A DNA stretch of 11,595 bases from the NCBI GenBank assembly GCA_015523575.1, contig WAJZ01000098.1:1-11595 (forward strand), given 5' to 3'. Positions 1 through 7,091 of the stretch are shown in pieces (the stretch's first letter is position 1; every line of letters begins with the position of its first letter). This DNA is from Candidatus Hestiella acidicharens (GTDB taxonomy: Archaea; Thermoproteota; Thermoprotei_A; Sulfolobales; Acidilobaceae). Made by a program: the position numbers and the translations under genes. Below the pieces are notes generated by a model. The model made no database searches and was not told the origin of the DNA. It was given only the letters and a program-made list of their open reading frames with translations.

Positions 1-654
1 ACCAGCAACTATTTCTGCACTAACTTCTTTAGATATTTTTTTAAGAGCAGAGAGTGCATTTTCATTATGAATATGGGCAACGTCTGTTACCAAGACATCT
101 GCCCCAGCTTTGTCTAGCATTTTAGCCCTTTCTAGATCATATGGTGAGATAGCTGCGGCTACTGCAGGTCTATTGTTTTTGTCCACCGATGGTTTTATAC
201 CGACCATAGATAAAAGTTTTTCTAGATAATCAATTTTTTTTGATTCTAAGAGATAGTTGCTTCCGATTTTTAATATAATCCCCTTTATATCCTTTTCTCT
301 GACAATGGCAAAAAAATCTTCCTTTCTCGATAAGGCATCTCCAAGGCTTTCCGTTATATTTATCTTAGGTATTTCATTCCATATATCAGGTGATTGTGAT
401 TTAACCTTCTTAACTTCATTTGCTTGGTCTTCTCTAGACATGTTCCTATGTATTACACCTATACCGCCTAACCTTGCCATAGTTAGTGAAAGCCTCCATC
501 CCGTTACTGTATCCATCGGGCTTGATGCTATTGGTATCTTAATTTCGATTGATCTAGATATTTTACCTGTTAGGTCTACCATGGAAGGTTCTATTGAAGC
601 CTTTCCTGGTATTATGACTACATCATTAAATGTAAGAAACCTATCCATGTTCAT
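1..654 (-). CDS. guaB: IMP dehydrogenase, N-terminal part (cut by left edge)
   Basis: Oxidises IMP to XMP with NAD+, the first committed step of GMP synthesis, in the cytoplasm. Reading the minus strand from 654 gives 218 open codons that run off the left edge, so the catalytic-cysteine loop and C-terminus are missing from the window. Visible family signatures are FNDVVIIPG near residue 9, SSPMDTVT at 44-51, GGIGVIHRNMS at 63-73 and a barrel strand ending VTDVAHIHNEN around 189-199. In typical IMPDH about 130 residues, holding two CBS domains, separate the helix after the HRNMS motif from the next barrel strand; here only about 78 do, so the module is reduced to one CBS-sized piece or less. 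Start: ATG at 654-652 follows GGTGG with a 4-nt gap; an in-frame ATG at 648 is a possible alternative. The gene is divergent from guaA, which uses its product. The family call is secure. Confidence 0.95.
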   Translation of the reverse strand, partial: MNMDRFLTFNDVVIIPGKASIEPSMVDLTGKISRSIEIKIPIASSPMDTVTGWRLSLTMARLGGIGVIHRNMSREDQANEVKKVKSQSPDIWNEIPKINITESLGDALSRKEDFFAIVREKDIKGIILKIGSNYLLESKKIDYLEKLLSMVGIKPSVDKNNRPAVAAAISPYDLERAKMLDKAGADVLVTDVAHIHNENALSALKKISKEVSAEIVAG

Positions 655-691
655 TTTTCCACCTTATTTCTATCGTTAGTTGATATCTGCC

Positions 692-705
692 TATTTATAT
701 TTAAT
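692..705 (-). promoter_or_regulatory. TATA box for guaB
   Basis: The minus strand reads TTAAATATAAATAG here. Its centre is about 45 bp before the guaB ATG, so a transcript starting near 673 would have a leader of about 20 nt that includes the GGTGG ribosome binding site. This is inferred from position and composition only. Confidence 0.5.
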
Positions 706-735
706 GTGCCATCATAAGTCAAATACCGTGATGAA

Positions 736-765
736 AGGCCTACAGAGGCCTACACAAGGTGTAGG
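736..765. repeat. Direct and inverted repeat cluster in the guaB/guaA spacer, possible operator
   Basis: AGGCCTACA occurs twice, at 736-744 and 746-754, with a 10-bp period (one helical turn). The second copy runs into a perfect inverted repeat: CCTACAC (749-755), loop AAG, GTGTAGG (759-765). The cluster sits between the two outward-facing promoters, about 45 bp before the guaA TATA box and about 35 bp behind the guaB one. That is a sensible place for a shared regulator of GMP synthesis, but the regulator role is inference. Confidence 0.45.
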
Positions 766-808
766 TGTGGAACGCTTCTTTTTATAAGAATAGCATGGTG
801 CGTTATGC

Positions 809-817
809 TTTTAAATA
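809..817 (+). promoter_or_regulatory. TATA box for guaA, implying a leaderless mRNA
   Basis: TTTTAAATA is centred near 813, about 24-27 bp before the guaA ATG at 837. Archaeal transcription normally starts that far downstream of the box, so the mRNA should start at or next to the ATG. No Shine-Dalgarno-like sequence precedes the ATG, which fits leaderless translation. A second T/A-rich box, TTTTTATAAG at about 779-788, may be an upstream alternative. Confidence 0.5.
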
Positions 818-836
818 CAACATGCTGTAAAAATAG

Positions 837-2372
837 ATGGTAAGAGGGTTGTCTTACGTCTCTATAGTTGACTTGGGTTCCCAATATACACATTTAATAC
901 AAAAAAGATTAACATATCTTGGTTTGAGATCAGTTCTAACTCCATGGTTTACTAAAGAAGTCTATGATTCTGATGCTGTAATTATTTCAGGTAGTCCCAT
1001 GAGCTCATTGAGAGATGATATTAGCGAAATAAAGAATAATATAGTCAAAATCATTAATCAAGGAAAACCAATCCTTGGCATTTGTTTTGGTAATCAGATT
1101 CTTGCAGAAATATATGGCGGAAAAATAGTAAAGAGAGCAGAATATGGAAGGACAAGGGTTAGTGTAGATTCTATAGAAGGAATTTTGAAAGGATTTAACA
1201 ATATCGAAGAAGTATGGATGAGTCATAGCGATTGCGTTATAGATGCAGGCGATGGAAAGGTTCTCAGCCTATCCGAAAATGGTTGCGTTTCTGCTGTAAA
1301 GATACCTGGTAAGCCTGTTTACGGGGTTCAATTTCATCCAGAGGTTACGCACACAAAGAAAGGGGATCTTATATTTAAGAACTTTGCAAAAATATCTGGT
1401 ATGTCATATAAAGAAATATCAGTACATGACAAGGTCTCCTTATATTACCAGCAAGTTGTTGATGAGATAAGATCTATGTATAAGGGCGGTAGAATAATTT
1501 CAGCAGTAAGTGGAGGCGTAGATTCTACGGTTTCGACCTATATAACTATGAAGGTAGTCGGGCCTGAAAATGTCATACCAGTTTTTATTAATCATGGTTT
1601 CTTCAGAGATGGCGAGGTCGAAGACGTGTTAAATAAACTTAAGGCAATAGGTATTGATCCAATTTACATCGATGCATCTAGAGAGTTTATTGAAAAAACA
1701 ATGAATATTGTGAGTTGTGAAGATAGGAGAAAAACTATAGGAGAACTCTTTGCAAGAAAGCTGTTTGAAGTCATAAAGGAAAAAGAAGCAAGCTATCTGA
1801 TACAGGGCACCACTTATCCGGACTTAATAGAGAGCGGAAGGACAAGGCATTCTAGGAGAATTAAGTCTCATCATAATGTTGCAGGATTGCCAGAGTGGTT
1901 TAATATACAAATAATAGAGCCTTTAAAGGGGTTATATAAGGATGAAATAAGGGAATTAGGGAAGATACTTGGTTTACCAAGGGAAATAATCAGAAGACAT
2001 CCTTTCCCCGGTCCCGGTTTGGCAGTTAGAATAATAGGTAAGTTGACACCAGAAAAGCTGGAGATAGCAAGAAAGGCTGATAGGATATTAAATGATGTAC
2101 TAAAAAGGGAGGGAATATATGAAAAGTTATGGCAGGCATTGGCTGTTGTTTCCGAGTCTTGGGTCGGAGTTAAAGGTGATGAGAGGGAAGAAGGATATAT
2201 AGTGAGTATTCGCCTACTTCTTAGTGAAGATGGCATGACAGCGGACTACTATTTGCCAGAAAAACGCATAGTGGATGAAATAGCTAGAAAAATAACTAAT
2301 AATGTAGAAAACGTTACTGCGGTTTCATTTGTAACAACAACCAAACCTCCAGCTACCATAGAGCCCTGCTAA
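837..2372 (+). CDS. guaA: GMP synthase (glutamine-hydrolysing), single-chain form
   Basis: Converts XMP, ATP and glutamine to GMP, the last step of GMP synthesis. At 511 residues it is the fused type, with amidotransferase and synthetase in one chain. The class I amidotransferase domain (about 6-190) has the nucleophile in GICFGNQ (Cys83) and the His/Glu pair in QFHPEV (His167, Glu169). The ATP pyrophosphatase domain starts with the P-loop SGGVDST (225-231) and later has KSHHNVAGLPEW. The dimerisation/XMP-binding domain has the near-invariant HPFPGPGLAVRI and ends with PPATIE. The last two residues are PC, where the family usually ends in WE; this is a small oddity at the XMP-binding tail. 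The ATG at 837 is at the expected transcription start, so it is probably leaderless. It is divergent from guaB and ends 5 bp from the end of the convergent ade gene. Confidence 0.97.
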   Translation: MVRGLSYVSIVDLGSQYTHLIQKRLTYLGLRSVLTPWFTKEVYDSDAVIISGSPMSSLRDDISEIKNNIVKIINQGKPILGICFGNQILAEIYGGKIVKRAEYGRTRVSVDSIEGILKGFNNIEEVWMSHSDCVIDAGDGKVLSLSENGCVSAVKIPGKPVYGVQFHPEVTHTKKGDLIFKNFAKISGMSYKEISVHDKVSLYYQQVVDEIRSMYKGGRIISAVSGGVDSTVSTYITMKVVGPENVIPVFINHGFFRDGEVEDVLNKLKAIGIDPIYIDASREFIEKTMNIVSCEDRRKTIGELFARKLFEVIKEKEASYLIQGTTYPDLIESGRTRHSRRIKSHHNVAGLPEWFNIQIIEPLKGLYKDEIRELGKILGLPREIIRRHPFPGPGLAVRIIGKLTPEKLEIARKADRILNDVLKREGIYEKLWQALAVVSESWVGVKGDEREEGYIVSIRLLLSEDGMTADYYLPEKRIVDEIARKITNNVENVTAVSFVTTTKPPATIEPC

Positions 2373-2377
2373 TGCGC

Positions 2378-4174
2378 TTAGGCATATTGTTTAATTATTG
2401 GGTTTATTACCTTTCTGTTCATAACATCTATTAATCCTCTATCGGTAATCCTTAGCTCAGGAATAACTGGTAGTGAAGTAAGGCTAAGTGTCATCGATGC
2501 GTTTATAAATGAAGATCCAGCTTCTCTTAACGTTTCTTCAAGCTTTTTAACTTCCCAATAAACGTTTTCAAAGTTCTCATCGCTGACCAAACCTCCTATT
2601 GGTAGCCTGACTATTGACAATAGGTTACTGGCATTAACAAAGGCTATGCCACCCATCGAGTTAATTACATGTCTAATAGCTATAACCATATCCCTTACAT
2701 TATAACCTGCCACTATTAGGTTGTGGGTGTCGTGGGCTATCGTCTGGGCTATGGCTCCATATTTTAAGCCTAGGTTTTTTATAAAGCCCTTACCTATGTT
2801 ATTGCTTCTATGATGTCTATCGATAACTGCTATATGCATTATATCTTTTGTGGCTGTAACGTATCCTTTCTTTACTGGTAGCTTTTCCATAGCCTTTTCT
2901 GTTAGGGAGCTCCCGGGAATAGCTTTTATTACATAAGCTAATACTTCCTTTCCATTAGCTTTTATTAATAAATCCTCCTCATTTAGCTCTTTTGTCTTGA
3001 TAGTTTTCTTAAACTCCTCAGGATAACTAAAGTTGTTTCTGTTATAGAAAAATTTACCTTCGTTATAAACCACCTTCCCATTTATTATCGTCTTCTCGAT
3101 TTTTATTTTGTCTAAATTCTTGGATAATACAAGGTCAGCATACCTACCTGGGGCTATAATTCCAATTTTATCATCAATTCTGAGGTGTTCTGCTGGATTT
3201 ATTGTTACCATTTGTATTGCTTTTATCGGGTCTACACCTAAGCCTATGGCTTCATTTAATATATGGTCTAGATGCCCTTTTTCTACAAGGTCTAAAACGT
3301 TTATATCATCAGCAACAAGTACGAGCCTCCTACTATCTATATGGTGGTATGTAAGTAATTTTATGAGCTCTTTAAGGTCTTTCCAGGCACTACCTTCTCT
3401 AATAAAAATATACATCCCTTTTCTGACCTTCTCTAATGCTTCGCTTGCAATTGCAGATTCATGATCACTTGAGATGCCTGTTAAAATATAGCTGTCCAAT
3501 TTATCGTTAGAGAGAAGTGGTGCATGGCCTTCTACTATTTTCTTATCGTTTAGCGCCATAACTATGCGTTCTATCATACGGTCTCGCCCATTTATAACAC
3601 TATCAAAATCCATAACCTCGCCCAACCCTATGATGTGATCATATCTTAGCAGTTTTCTAATGTCATCATTATCTATTACCTCGCCCCCGCTATCCAATTT
3701 TGTGTTTGGATCCACAGCAGGCACGCAACTAGGTACTTCAAAAAATATTCTTGGCAATGCATACTTGCTTTCTTCAATGAAGGCTTCAACGCCCTTATAT
3801 CCCAGAACATTGCCTATTTCATGGGGGTCTGCAATAAGTGTTGTCGTACCATGCATTACCTCTACTTTACCAAACTCTCTAACACTTAGAAGACTAGACT
3901 CTATATGAATATGGGATTCTATAAAACCTGGCATAACATAAAGGTCTCTAGCGTCTATAATATTTGTATTAAAACCTATATACTGGGTGGGGTCTTCATG
4001 CTTTCTGTTCAACAGCCTGACTATCCTACCATCATAAACTATTATTGATATATCTTCTAGCAATTCCCCTGTGGTCACGCTAACAAGGTTTGCCCTATCT
4101 ATAATAAGCTCCGCCTTTCTTTTACCCTTAGAGGCCTCTAATAATTCTATTACTTCTCTTGGATTCAACTCCAT
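2378..4174 (-). CDS. ade: Adenine deaminase
   Basis: Deaminates adenine to hypoxanthine and ammonia in purine salvage. The 598-residue length matches the AdeC family of metal-dependent amidohydrolases. Metal-site motifs are SHIHIESS (His88, His90), DPHEIGN (116-122), GLGEVMD (Glu186), EGHAP (His217), SSDHES (His238) and VADD (288-290). The C-terminal domain shows the family stretch IGKGFIKNLG followed by AIAQTIAHDTHN. The protein ends shortly after a TDRGLIDV-type motif, so it looks complete. Start: ATG at 4174, preceded only by a weak GAGCTG. It converges on guaA, and with guaB and guaA it links adenine salvage to GMP production, although the hypoxanthine phosphoribosyltransferase step is not encoded here. 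No sign of frame damage. Confidence 0.95.
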   Translation of the reverse strand: MELNPREVIELLEASKGKRKAELIIDRANLVSVTTGELLEDISIIVYDGRIVRLLNRKHEDPTQYIGFNTNIIDARDLYVMPGFIESHIHIESSLLSVREFGKVEVMHGTTTLIADPHEIGNVLGYKGVEAFIEESKYALPRIFFEVPSCVPAVDPNTKLDSGGEVIDNDDIRKLLRYDHIIGLGEVMDFDSVINGRDRMIERIVMALNDKKIVEGHAPLLSNDKLDSYILTGISSDHESAIASEALEKVRKGMYIFIREGSAWKDLKELIKLLTYHHIDSRRLVLVADDINVLDLVEKGHLDHILNEAIGLGVDPIKAIQMVTINPAEHLRIDDKIGIIAPGRYADLVLSKNLDKIKIEKTIINGKVVYNEGKFFYNRNNFSYPEEFKKTIKTKELNEEDLLIKANGKEVLAYVIKAIPGSSLTEKAMEKLPVKKGYVTATKDIMHIAVIDRHHRSNNIGKGFIKNLGLKYGAIAQTIAHDTHNLIVAGYNVRDMVIAIRHVINSMGGIAFVNASNLLSIVRLPIGGLVSDENFENVYWEVKKLEETLREAGSSFINASMTLSLTSLPVIPELRITDRGLIDVMNRKVINPIIKQYA

Positions 4175-4208
4175 CAGCTCTTATTATTATAGAAAAGTAG
4201 GTTTACAG

Positions 4209-4219
4209 TAAATATGTTT
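4209..4219 (-). promoter_or_regulatory. Possible TATA box for ade
   Basis: The minus strand reads AAAAAACATATTTACTG across this site, an A-rich BRE-like run followed by a TATA-like core centred about 40 bp before the ade ATG. This would give a leader of roughly 15 nt. It is a positional guess; a second A/T stretch at 4184-4195 is too close to the ATG. Confidence 0.35.
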
Positions 4220-4376
4220 TTTGCATAATTACCGTTTCCCACTCCCTAGGTCATTATAGGCCTCTCTAGGTTGCACCTCTATAATTCATCATGGCTACAA
4301 GCCACGTGGAAGTCATGAATATCCTTCGAGGTAAATAGAATAAGCCCCACATCCCCATAATAATCCACATAGACCT

Positions 4377-4386
4377 AATAAAAACC
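4377..4386 (-). terminator. Possible T-tract terminator after the CoA-disulfide reductase/NADH oxidase gene
   Basis: About 20 bp after the stop codon the minus strand reads GGTTTTTATT. Archaeal terminators are often short T-runs of this kind without a hairpin. Nothing else in the sequence supports it. Confidence 0.35.
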
Positions 4387-4406
4387 TTTACCTCAGAAAC
4401 AGCTGA

Positions 4407-5789
4407 TTACCCTATAGGTTTTTCGCCTAAAGTTCTCATGAGAAGCCTAGAAGCTATTATCAAAGGATCCCACACAGGATTTAGTGTAGGCTGGTAGCCT
4501 AGGTCACTATTGAATAGATCCCAAACGGTCGAATTTCTTGTTAGTAGTGATGCAATAACATTTATTCTCCAGAAGACAGACTCCGAAGGTCCAATAGCCT
4601 GAGCACCTAATAATTTTCCAGTTTTCTTATCGGCAATGACCTTAACGCTGATCCTCTTTTCTCCACCAGGTATGTAGTGCGCTTTTACTCCAGATTTTAG
4701 AGATGCTTCTATTGCATCAAATCCCATGCTATTCGCTTCAACCTTGCTGAGCCCCGTTCTGGCAACTATTAGGTCAAAGATTTTTAGGGCAGATGTACCA
4801 AGGCTACCCATAAATATTGATTCCATTCCACCAATATTACTTCCAGCTACATGACCCATTTTGTTCGCAATTTGTGCAAATGGCCTCCATACGAATTGTT
4901 TTGTTATTAGGTCTTTGTGCTCGGTTACATCACCTGCAGCATAAATATCTTCATTACTTGTTAATGTTTTTTCATTTACTAGTATTCCCCCGTTATTTCC
5001 AATACTTAGCTTAGCCATCTTGGCCAGTTCATTATTTGGTTCTATACCAACACCTATAACAAACATATCTCCCTCGACGTGGCCAATGGGAGTCTTTACT
5101 TTTATTGCCTTCTTTCCATTTATCTCAAACGATTCTACAGGTGCACCTTTAATTACGTTTATATTTTTAGATTTTAGTTCCTGTTCAACTAGCTCGGCAA
5201 GATCTCCGTCTATCGCCTTGGGTAGTATTTGATCCATTGCTTCAATTATTGTCACTTTCAGCCCAAGCCTAGCTAGGTTTTCCACGAGTTCTAGTCCAAC
5301 ATAACCTGAACCAACAAGGACTACTTTCTTTCCCTTCCCTATCGTTTTGGCATAGTTTCTGATAGCTTCAGCAGAATCAAGGTGTTTTATATAAAACACG
5401 TTGCTAGCTTTTTTTATTTCTGGCCAGAACTTTTCTGCTTTAGACCTAGCGCCAGTGGCTATTACAAGCTTGTCCCAGCTAATCTTTTCTTCTTTCCCTG
5501 TTTTAATATCAACAAACCTAAGCACTTTCTTATTTGTATCTATCTCAGTAACTTCTTTATTAAACCTTAGATCTATACCCCTTTTTTTGAACTCCTCGGG
5601 TGGATAAAAGACTAAATCATTAAGCCCGTTTACTATGTTGCCAACGTAATATGGAATACCACAAAAAGCAAAGCTTGCCCAATTGGATCTCTCCAACACA
5701 GTAACTTCTAGTGAGGGGTTTAGCCTCTTAGCTCTTGAAGCTGCTGACATTCCGGCGGCTCCTGCTCCAATAACTATAACGTTTTTCAT
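4407..5789 (-). CDS. FAD-dependent CoA-disulfide reductase / NADH oxidase family protein
   Basis: A class III pyridine nucleotide-disulfide oxidoreductase, reducing CoA disulfide, sulfur/polysulfide or O2 with NAD(P)H; the substrate cannot be settled from sequence. From the start chosen here (460 residues) the FAD fold is GAGAAG at 8-13, the single redox cysteine is in FCGIPYYVG at Cys43, the same number as the catalytic Cys of characterised CoA-disulfide reductases, the NAD fold is GSGYVGLE at about 160-167, and the second FAD motif is YAAGDV at about 283-288. The C-terminal dimerisation domain carries NPVWDP. The only cysteine in an expected site favours a CoA-type single-Cys mechanism. Start: ATG at 5789 has GGTGA five bases upstream. 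An in-frame ATG at 5801 would add four residues and lies at the predicted transcription start, so a leaderless start there is possible. Confidence 0.9.
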   Translation of the reverse strand: MKNVIVIGAGAAGMSAASRAKRLNPSLEVTVLERSNWASFAFCGIPYYVGNIVNGLNDLVFYPPEEFKKRGIDLRFNKEVTEIDTNKKVLRFVDIKTGKEEKISWDKLVIATGARSKAEKFWPEIKKASNVFYIKHLDSAEAIRNYAKTIGKGKKVVLVGSGYVGLELVENLARLGLKVTIIEAMDQILPKAIDGDLAELVEQELKSKNINVIKGAPVESFEINGKKAIKVKTPIGHVEGDMFVIGVGIEPNNELAKMAKLSIGNNGGILVNEKTLTSNEDIYAAGDVTEHKDLITKQFVWRPFAQIANKMGHVAGSNIGGMESIFMGSLGTSALKIFDLIVARTGLSKVEANSMGFDAIEASLKSGVKAHYIPGGEKRISVKVIADKKTGKLLGAQAIGPSESVFWRINVIASLLTRNSTVWDLFNSDLGYQPTLNPVWDPLIIASRLLMRTLGEKPIG

Positions 5790-5819
5790 TTTTATCACCA
5801 TTTTCCTACCATTCTAGCA

Positions 5820-5857
5820 TAATATTTAAGGTTTTATTCATAGAACCTTAAATATTA
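5820..5857. repeat. Perfect 14-bp-arm inverted repeat over the CoA-disulfide reductase/NADH oxidase promoter
   Basis: TAATATTTAAGGTT (5820-5833) and its exact reverse complement AACCTTAAATATTA (5844-5857) flank the 10-nt spacer TTATTCATAG. It begins 4 bp after the stop of the upstream small gene. On the minus strand the downstream arm, CCTTAAATATTA, is itself a good TATA box, centred about 26 bp from the ATG at 5801 and 38 bp from the ATG at 5789. A repressor binding the palindrome would block the promoter. There is no T-run after it, so a terminator role is less likely. Confidence 0.6.
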
Positions 5858-5861
5858 CACT

Positions 5862-6176
5862 TTACAGCTTTAATATCAATCCTCCATTGCTTTTTTTCAC
5901 AATAGATGAAAGCTCCGATACAATCCTAACAATTCTATTGGTATCCCCTTCTAGCTTCATGATTATCTTTGATGTAGCACCTGTACCTGGACCCACGTTT
6001 TCATATAGAGGTATTGTTGCTTTGATGAACACATCTTCGCATGATGCTATAATCCATGCTGATGATTTCGATACAACACAACTCAGCTTCTCTATGAAGT
6101 TTTTTACTGATTCGAAGGCATTAATTAATAGGCTTGGATCCTTAAATATTATCTCAAGTTCCACGTCAGACTTCAA
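5862..6176 (-). CDS. Small alpha/beta protein of unknown function, 104 residues
   Basis: I do not recognise this protein. It looks real: the TTG start at 6176 is preceded by a strong GAGGTGA ribosome binding site with a 6-nt gap, an in-frame stop lies just upstream, and a plausible TATA box sits about 45 bp before it. By eye the order is strand (VELEIIF), helix (about 14-31), strands (about 34-56), a Gly-rich turn VGPGTGATS around 60-70, strand, helix (about 76-92) and a short final strand LILKL. There is no signal peptide, no membrane segment and only two cysteines. Size and fold order loosely recall KEOPS subunit Pcc1, but the usual Pcc1 C-terminal signature is not visible, so I do not assign it. 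It is divergent from dtdA, 78 bp apart, and precedes the flavoprotein gene on the same strand. Confidence 0.75.
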   Translation of the reverse strand: MKSDVELEIIFKDPSLLINAFESVKNFIEKLSCVVSKSSAWIIASCEDVFIKATIPLYENVGPGTGATSKIIMKLEGDTNRIVRIVSELSSIVKKSNGGLILKL

Positions 6177-6215
6177 AGATAATCACCTCAAGGTGTATAG
6201 TATAGCACAAAGACA

Positions 6216-6225
6216 TTTTTAATTC
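6216..6225. promoter_or_regulatory. Shared TATA-like box between the small unknown gene and dtdA
   Basis: TTTTTAATTC on the plus strand reads GAATTAAAAA on the minus strand, and its centre near 6220 suits both directions. It would start a plus transcript near 6245, 10 nt before dtdA, and a minus transcript near 6195, 19 nt before the TTG and upstream of the GAGGTGA site. This is inferred from spacing alone. Confidence 0.4.
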
Positions 6226-6254
6226 TAACATAGGAACAATAAGAATGAGAGAAA

Positions 6255-7085
6255 ATGAGAATGCCGAAGCTTTCAGTAGCATACTCAATAAATGATGATG
6301 TAGGAAGGAATGTAGCAAATTTGCTGGCTAGCATAAATAAAAGTGTTTCTACCAGTTATTGTCAGAAAGCCTTATCTTGCTATAGCATTAATGAAACATT
6401 AATTGGTGGGTTCGAGGAAGATACGATTAATTTTGATTTTCTCGATAAAACACCTGATGAAAAATCGGATATCATCATAGTTATTTCGAAGCATCAATCA
6501 ACAAGCAATATGAAGACCCTTTCTCTACACCATACAGGAAACCCATCTCCACAAGCTCCTTTTGGTGGAAGGCCAATGGAGCTATCATATACAATACCTG
6601 CCGTAAGTAAGGCTGTCTTTAAGATATATTATAAGCATGCAATTAACCTGTTTGACTACAACTTTACATTAGAAGCAACTCACCATGGTCCAACATCTCT
6701 TTTAAAGCCATTACTTTTTATCGAAATTGGAAGCACAAAGGATGAGTGGAATGATAGAGATGCAGTAAGAGCCTTAGGAGAGACTATAAGGGAGGTGTTG
6801 GAGTTAGAATGGATAGAAGATTGTATACCATCTGTTGGTTTTGGCTCTACTCATTACCCTGCGAAATTTACAAGGATAGAGCTGGAAGAGAAGTATTGTT
6901 TTGGTCATATAATATCTAAGTATTACATAGATTATTTGAACAGGGATATTATTGTACAAGCTATCGAAAAGAGTATACCAAGAGCAGAGGTAGCATTTAT
7001 AGAGAAAAAGGGTGTTAGATCTCAGCTCAGGAGAAAAATAGAACTAATTCTAAATGAGCTCGGCCTAGAGGTTAGATACGTTTAG
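6255..7085 (+). CDS. dtdA: D-aminoacyl-tRNA deacylase, archaeal/plant type (DTD2)
   Basis: Hydrolyses the ester bond of D-aminoacyl-tRNAs, such as D-Tyr-tRNA, in translation quality control. The 276-residue length fits the zinc-dependent DTD2/GEK1 family, unrelated to bacterial DTD. Family motifs in order are SKHQS at 78-82, HHTGNPS at 92-98 followed by FGGRPMELS at 103-111, ATHHGPTS at 141-148, LLFIEIGSTKDEW at 153-165, and GSTHYPAKFT at 197-206 where relatives usually have GGGHYAPKFT. The last part carries KKGVRSQLRR, also typical. The conserved histidines (92, 93, 143, 144, 200) are present, so it should be active. Start: ATG at 6255; a second ATG at 6261 is possible and no strong ribosome binding site distinguishes them. 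The stop lies 6 bp from the 3' end of an opposing tRNA gene. Confidence 0.93.
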   Translation: MRMPKLSVAYSINDDVGRNVANLLASINKSVSTSYCQKALSCYSINETLIGGFEEDTINFDFLDKTPDEKSDIIIVISKHQSTSNMKTLSLHHTGNPSPQAPFGGRPMELSYTIPAVSKAVFKIYYKHAINLFDYNFTLEATHHGPTSLLKPLLFIEIGSTKDEWNDRDAVRALGETIREVLELEWIEDCIPSVGFGSTHYPAKFTRIELEEKYCFGHIISKYYIDYLNRDIIVQAIEKSIPRAEVAFIEKKGVRSQLRRKIELILNELGLEVRYV

Positions 7086-7091
7086 GTAAAG

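Noticed and set aside
257..679. Plus-strand 140-residue open frame
   Set aside because: It is antisense to guaB, whose minus-strand frame carries clear IMP dehydrogenase motifs.
1871..2236. Minus-strand 121-residue open frame
   Set aside because: It lies inside guaA over its most conserved region and resembles no protein family.
4240..4300. C/D-box small RNA on the minus strand, from an ATGATGA near 4285-4295
   Set aside because: No CUGA box D follows at a usable distance, and no terminal stem was found.
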